The notes beneath the pieces are model-generated. The model was not told the DNA's origin and made no database searches. It saw only the letters and a list, made by a program, of their open reading frames with translations. Positions 5,527-5,926 of a stretch of DNA of 5,926 nucleotides are shown here, piece after piece (the first letter of the stretch is position 1; the number at the start of each line of letters is the position of its first letter). The translations under genes were made by a program, and so were the position numbers. The stretch is from Myxococcales bacterium. GTDB taxonomy: Bacteria > Myxococcota_C > UBA6777. The stretch lies in NCBI GenBank assembly GCA_027005175.1, contig JALTMC010000189.1, positions 1 through 5,926 of the forward strand, in the 5' to 3' direction.

Positions 5527-5926
5527 ATGCCTCGGATTGGCAACAGACCACCTCCACAAACAAACCCGCTTGTGGAAAGCAACACATCCAACACTCCCAT
5601 AGAAGCACCAGCCCATGTTGATTCCGAGACAACCCTGGAGAACGACAGCTTCGAGCGTGGGACTCAGCACATCACAAACCCACCCATGATACCCGCTAGC
5701 TCCAACGAAACACCATTGTCCCCAGCGAGCCTATCTACACCTCTTGGATTGCTCTCCTCCTCTGAAGCCGATATCATCACACAGTTTAATCAGCTTCAAG
5801 TCTCCATCAAGGAAGCGGTAGAAACATTTCCCGAAGAAACCCAGTCTGGAATCCTCAGCGCCATGCAAACCAGTGCAGAACGCATCCTCGCTGCCGAAGA
5901 AGATCACCGTATCACCCCTGAAGAAG
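5527..5926 (+). CDS. Hypothetical protein, N-terminal part only (cut by window end)
   Basis: The reading frame is open from ATG 5527 to the last base, giving 133 complete codons with no stop. I do not recognise it. The product starts MPRIGNRPPPQTNP without a signal peptide or membrane segment. Residues 1 to about 80 are rich in Pro, Thr, Ser, Asn and Glu and look disordered. From about residue 80 (SSSEADIITQFNQLQ) the composition becomes that of charged amphipathic helices, continuing to the edge (ERILAAEEDHRITPEE). This suggests a soluble protein with a flexible N-terminal arm before a helical or other folded domain beyond the window. GAGGAG 7 bases upstream supports the start. It is separated from gene 3 by 287 repeat-containing bases and so probably has its own promoter, perhaps within or after the 31-base repeats. 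Function is unknown. Confidence 0.75.
   Translation, partial: MPRIGNRPPPQTNPLVESNTSNTPIEAPAHVDSETTLENDSFERGTQHITNPPMIPASSNETPLSPASLSTPLGLLSSSEADIITQFNQLQVSIKEAVETFPEETQSGILSAMQTSAERILAAEEDHRITPEE

Noticed and set aside
5437-5670. 77-codon minus-strand open frame across repeats and the 5' end of gene 4
   Set aside because: It overlaps the well-supported plus-strand gene with a strong ribosome binding site and runs through non-coding 31-base repeats.

Overview
This window looks like a stretch of chromosome from a Gram-negative bacterium. The best guess is a member of the Myxococcota or another lineage of the former Deltaproteobacteria. The reasons are a large lipoprotein of the CehA/McbA PHP-hydrolase type with the multidomain build common there, a bacterial PIG-V-like membrane glycosyltransferase, moderate base composition and ordinary Shine-Dalgarno signals. 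The taxon is inferred; no rRNA or other marker gene is present.

Layout, left to right, all genes on the plus strand. Positions 1-235 hold a direct-repeat array: two full 36-base repeats, the right part of a third cut by the window edge, and a degenerate last copy. They are separated by unrelated 36-, 36- and 38-base stretches, a CRISPR-like geometry without visible cas genes. A candidate promoter lies in the degenerate last copy. Positions 268-349 hold a 35-base duplication that covers the start of the first gene and creates a short upstream reading frame. Gene 1 (315-2927) is a predicted lipoprotein with beta-rich domains and a PHP/CehA-McbA metal-dependent hydrolase domain. A second short tandem duplication (2921-2987) covers its stop codon. 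Gene 2 (2994-4172) is a PIG-V-like, lipid-linked-sugar-dependent glycosyltransferase. Gene 3 (4175-5239) follows after two bases and encodes a polytopic membrane protein of unknown function with conserved-looking histidine motifs. The 287-base gap 5240-5526 contains a degraded copy of the end of gene 3 and four 31-base tandem repeats. A fourth gene, with a good ribosome binding site, begins at 5527 and runs off the window.

Genes 2 and 3 are almost certainly cotranscribed and probably act together on an envelope glycoconjugate. Gene 1 may belong to the same transcript, since no terminator is visible in the 66 bases between it and gene 2. The most unusual feature of the window is not a recognised system but the repeated occurrence of short direct duplications at gene borders: the start of gene 1, the end of gene 1, the end of gene 3 and the leader of gene 4. 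The CRISPR-like array at the left edge adds to this. I see no clear evidence of a new defence or metabolic system.
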